Position numbers and translations under genes: made by a program
Notes under the pieces: model-generated
The model's input: only the letters and a program-made list of their open reading frames with translations
The model's database searches: none
Told to the model about the DNA's origin: nothing
Shown here: one piece after another, positions 5,370-6,989 of the stretch
Numbering within the stretch: the first letter of the stretch is position 1
Layout: each line of letters starts with the position of its first letter
DNA from: Crenarchaeota archaeon SCGC AAA471-B05
Lineage (GTDB): Archaea; Thermoproteota; Thermoprotei; Gearchaeales; Gearchaeaceae
Reading direction: 5' to 3'
Length of the DNA: 6,989 nucleotides
Assembly: GCA_000380705.1 (NCBI GenBank)
Contig: AQYM01000028.1
Span: 7,846-14,834, forward strand

Positions 5370-6662
5370 ATGGAATACCAAGAAATTATTGAGATTATTG
5401 AATTAGTTAAAAAACATAATAACTGGAGGAAAAAAGAATGTATAAATCTTATAGCTTCAGAAAACGTAACTTCTCCTTTGGTTGATTTGGTTTATTTAAG
5501 TGATGCGATGCATAGATATGCAGAAGGATTACCGTTTAAACGTTATTATCAAGGAACAAAATATATAGATGAATTGGAAGAGAAGGCTAATGAAGTTTTA
5601 GGAGAATTATTCAACGCTAAATTTGTAGATATTAGAGCAATATCTGGTACAACAGCTAACGGTGCTGCGTTTTATTCATTAGCTTCGATTGGAGATAAAG
5701 CCCTAGTTGTACCAGTTTTTGCAGGATCACATGTAAGCCATACTAAATACGGGATATTGGGAGCTTTGGGTATAAAAGAGATTGAAATGCCTTTTAATGG
5801 AGAAGAAATGTGCATCGATTTGGATGCAACAATAAAGAAAATAAAAGAGGAAAAACCAAAAATCGTAATTCTTGGAGGAACTGTTATTTTGTTCGAACAA
5901 CCGGTAAAGGAAATTAAAGAAGTTATGAATGAAGTTGGAGGTTATGTTTTATACGATGCAGCACATGTTTTAGGATTAATAGCGGGCAAGAAATTCCAAA
6001 ATCCTGTTATTGAAGGAGCAGACTTAACTACAAGTTCTACTCATAAAACTTTTCCAGGTCCCCAGGGAGGATTATGTATGAGTAATAATGAAGAGGTATT
6101 TAAAAAATATAGAAAAATAATATTTCCCGTGTTTGTTTCAAACCATCACTTGCACAGAATAGCAGCAACAATTATCACAGCTTACGAAATGAAATACTTT
6201 GGCGAAGAATATGCGGAAAGCATTGTTAAAAATGCTAAGACTCTAGCTGAAAGCTTGCATGAATTTGGATTTAAAGTGTTAGGAGAGAAAAAAGGATTTA
6301 CTAATACTCATCAAGTAATTCTAAACGTTAAAGAATTTGGAGGTGGAACTTACGTTGCTGAATTATTGGAAAAATGCAATATAATTACCAATAAAAATAT
6401 GATACCAGGTGATACACCTGAAATGGTTAAAAACCCATCAGGTTTAAGATTAGGTGTTCAGGAAATGACAAGATATGGAATGAAAAAAAGCGAAATGAAG
6501 TACATTGCTGAACTTATCTATAAAGCTATAATTAAAAAAACCGATCCTGAATTAATTAAACAAGAAGTTATAGAATTTAGAAAGAATTACCAGACTGTAA
6601 AATATACTTTCGATATCGATATTAGCAAATTAACAGAGATACAAATACAAGCTTTAATTTGA
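5370..6662 (+). CDS. glyA: Serine hydroxymethyltransferase
   Basis: A 430-residue cytoplasmic PLP enzyme interconverting serine and glycine with transfer of a one-carbon unit to a folate or archaeal pterin carrier. Family marks in order: NLIASEN (26-32) with the active-site Glu, RYAEG (49-53), RYYQGTKYIDELE (58-70), SGTTANGA (92-99) for phosphate binding, YDAAHVLG (195-202) with D196 against the pyridine nitrogen and H199, and TSSTHKTFPGPQGG (221-234) with PLP lysine K226. The C-terminal domain keeps the conserved segment GLRLGVQEMTRYG near 366-378. The sequence is of the divergent archaeal type, whose members can use modified pterins such as sulfopterin in Sulfolobus; which carrier is used here is not visible. 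The ATG at 5370 is backed by a TATA box 25-26 nt upstream. It is divergent from the deaminase gene, and its stop overlaps the next, convergent gene by 9 bp. Confidence 0.95.
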   Translation: MEYQEIIEIIELVKKHNNWRKKECINLIASENVTSPLVDLVYLSDAMHRYAEGLPFKRYYQGTKYIDELEEKANEVLGELFNAKFVDIRAISGTTANGAAFYSLASIGDKALVVPVFAGSHVSHTKYGILGALGIKEIEMPFNGEEMCIDLDATIKKIKEEKPKIVILGGTVILFEQPVKEIKEVMNEVGGYVLYDAAHVLGLIAGKKFQNPVIEGADLTTSSTHKTFPGPQGGLCMSNNEEVFKKYRKIIFPVFVSNHHLHRIAATIITAYEMKYFGEEYAESIVKNAKTLAESLHEFGFKVLGEKKGFTNTHQVILNVKEFGGGTYVAELLEKCNIITNKNMIPGDTPEMVKNPSGLRLGVQEMTRYGMKKSEMKYIAELIYKAIIKKTDPELIKQEVIEFRKNYQTVKYTFDIDISKLTEIQIQALI

Positions 6663-6989
6663 TTTTATGTATAAAAATTGATCCTTTACTTCTCTAACAC
6701 CGAAAGCTACGTCAAAATATTCCTTATCTTTGGAAATGATTTTTCTAAGAATACCTTTGACATGTATAATATCGTCTGTTGTTAAAGAATCCATATAAAA
6801 GCTGTTATAAATCGTTAATTCTTCTATTTTTTCAAAAGGACCTGCCAATATTTCAACATTTTTTAAACTATATCTGAAAGGATAAAAGTAATTCTCAATA
6901 ATCTCTTTTACGGTGGCGATTATTTCAATTTCGCTTATGTTTTTAATTTTTGTTTCTCCATATTTTTCTTTAATTTCATCATCAAGCTT
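6654..6989 (-). CDS. Hypothetical protein, N-terminus outside the window
   Basis: The frame is open from the right edge to the TAA at 6654-6656, giving at least 111 C-terminal residues. A shorter frame from the TTG at 6848 would keep only 64 residues, but the open and well-behaved sequence upstream (for example SEIEIIATVKEIIENYFYPF) shows the gene starts beyond the window. The visible part is soluble and mixed alpha/beta. The segment TTDDIIHVKGILRKI, followed by a strand pair EYFDVAFGVREV, recalls an OB-fold-like beta barrel, as inference only. I do not recognise the family; one weak thought is the C-terminal part of a crenarchaeal nucleotidyltransferase-type protein, but no catalytic motif lies in the visible part. 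It converges on glyA, with the last 9 bp of both genes overlapping. Confidence 0.65.
   Translation of the reverse strand, partial: KLDDEIKEKYGETKIKNISEIEIIATVKEIIENYFYPFRYSLKNVEILAGPFEKIEELTIYNSFYMDSLTTDDIIHVKGILRKIISKDKEYFDVAFGVREVKDQFLYIKSN

Noticed and set aside
5325..5381. Extended deaminase start at TTG 5381
   Set aside because: It would overlap the glyA start codon, read through the shared TATA box and add residues not expected in the family; ATG 5324 precedes the first conserved strand.

Overview
This AT-rich window most likely comes from a crenarchaeon close to the Sulfolobales. It carries a DUF371-family gene, an archaeal-type purine phosphoribosyltransferase, an archaeal serine hydroxymethyltransferase and a pilin-like protein with a class III (PibD-type) signal. 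TATA boxes lie about 25-30 nt ahead of several start codons and no Shine-Dalgarno sites are visible, which fits leaderless transcription. The assignment rests on protein character and promoter layout, not on a marker gene.

Layout, left to right. Bases 1-283 hold no supportable gene. A saccharopine dehydrogenase-like oxidoreductase (284-1444, minus) is followed by a short AT-rich spacer. A DUF371 gene (1621-2055, minus) and a PRPP-dependent phosphoribosyltransferase (2090-2668, plus) diverge from a 34 bp gap. A 536 bp stretch (2669-3204) has coding-like base composition but no intact gene; it may be a decayed reading frame, and it carries a 13 bp direct repeat spaced exactly 120 bp. Next is a very AT-rich gene for a pilin-like, probably exported and glycosylated protein (3205-4005, plus). 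It converges on an MTA/SAH deaminase-type amidohydrolase (4017-5324, minus). That gene diverges from glyA (5370-6662, plus) across a 45 bp gap containing a palindromic TATA box. The 3' end of glyA overlaps the 3' end of a gene of unknown function that runs off the right edge (6654-6989, minus).

How they may work together. The deaminase and glyA share a promoter region. One deaminates the adenosine moiety of S-adenosylhomocysteine or methylthioadenosine, and the other supplies one-carbon units and glycine from serine, so both touch methyl-group metabolism. The phosphoribosyltransferase salvages purine bases, which are possible downstream products of the deaminated nucleosides. The pilin-like protein is the only visible cell-surface candidate. 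No rRNA, tRNA, CRISPR array or intact insertion sequence was seen. The least explained parts are the 2669-3204 gap, the pilin-like gene and the partial gene at the right edge.
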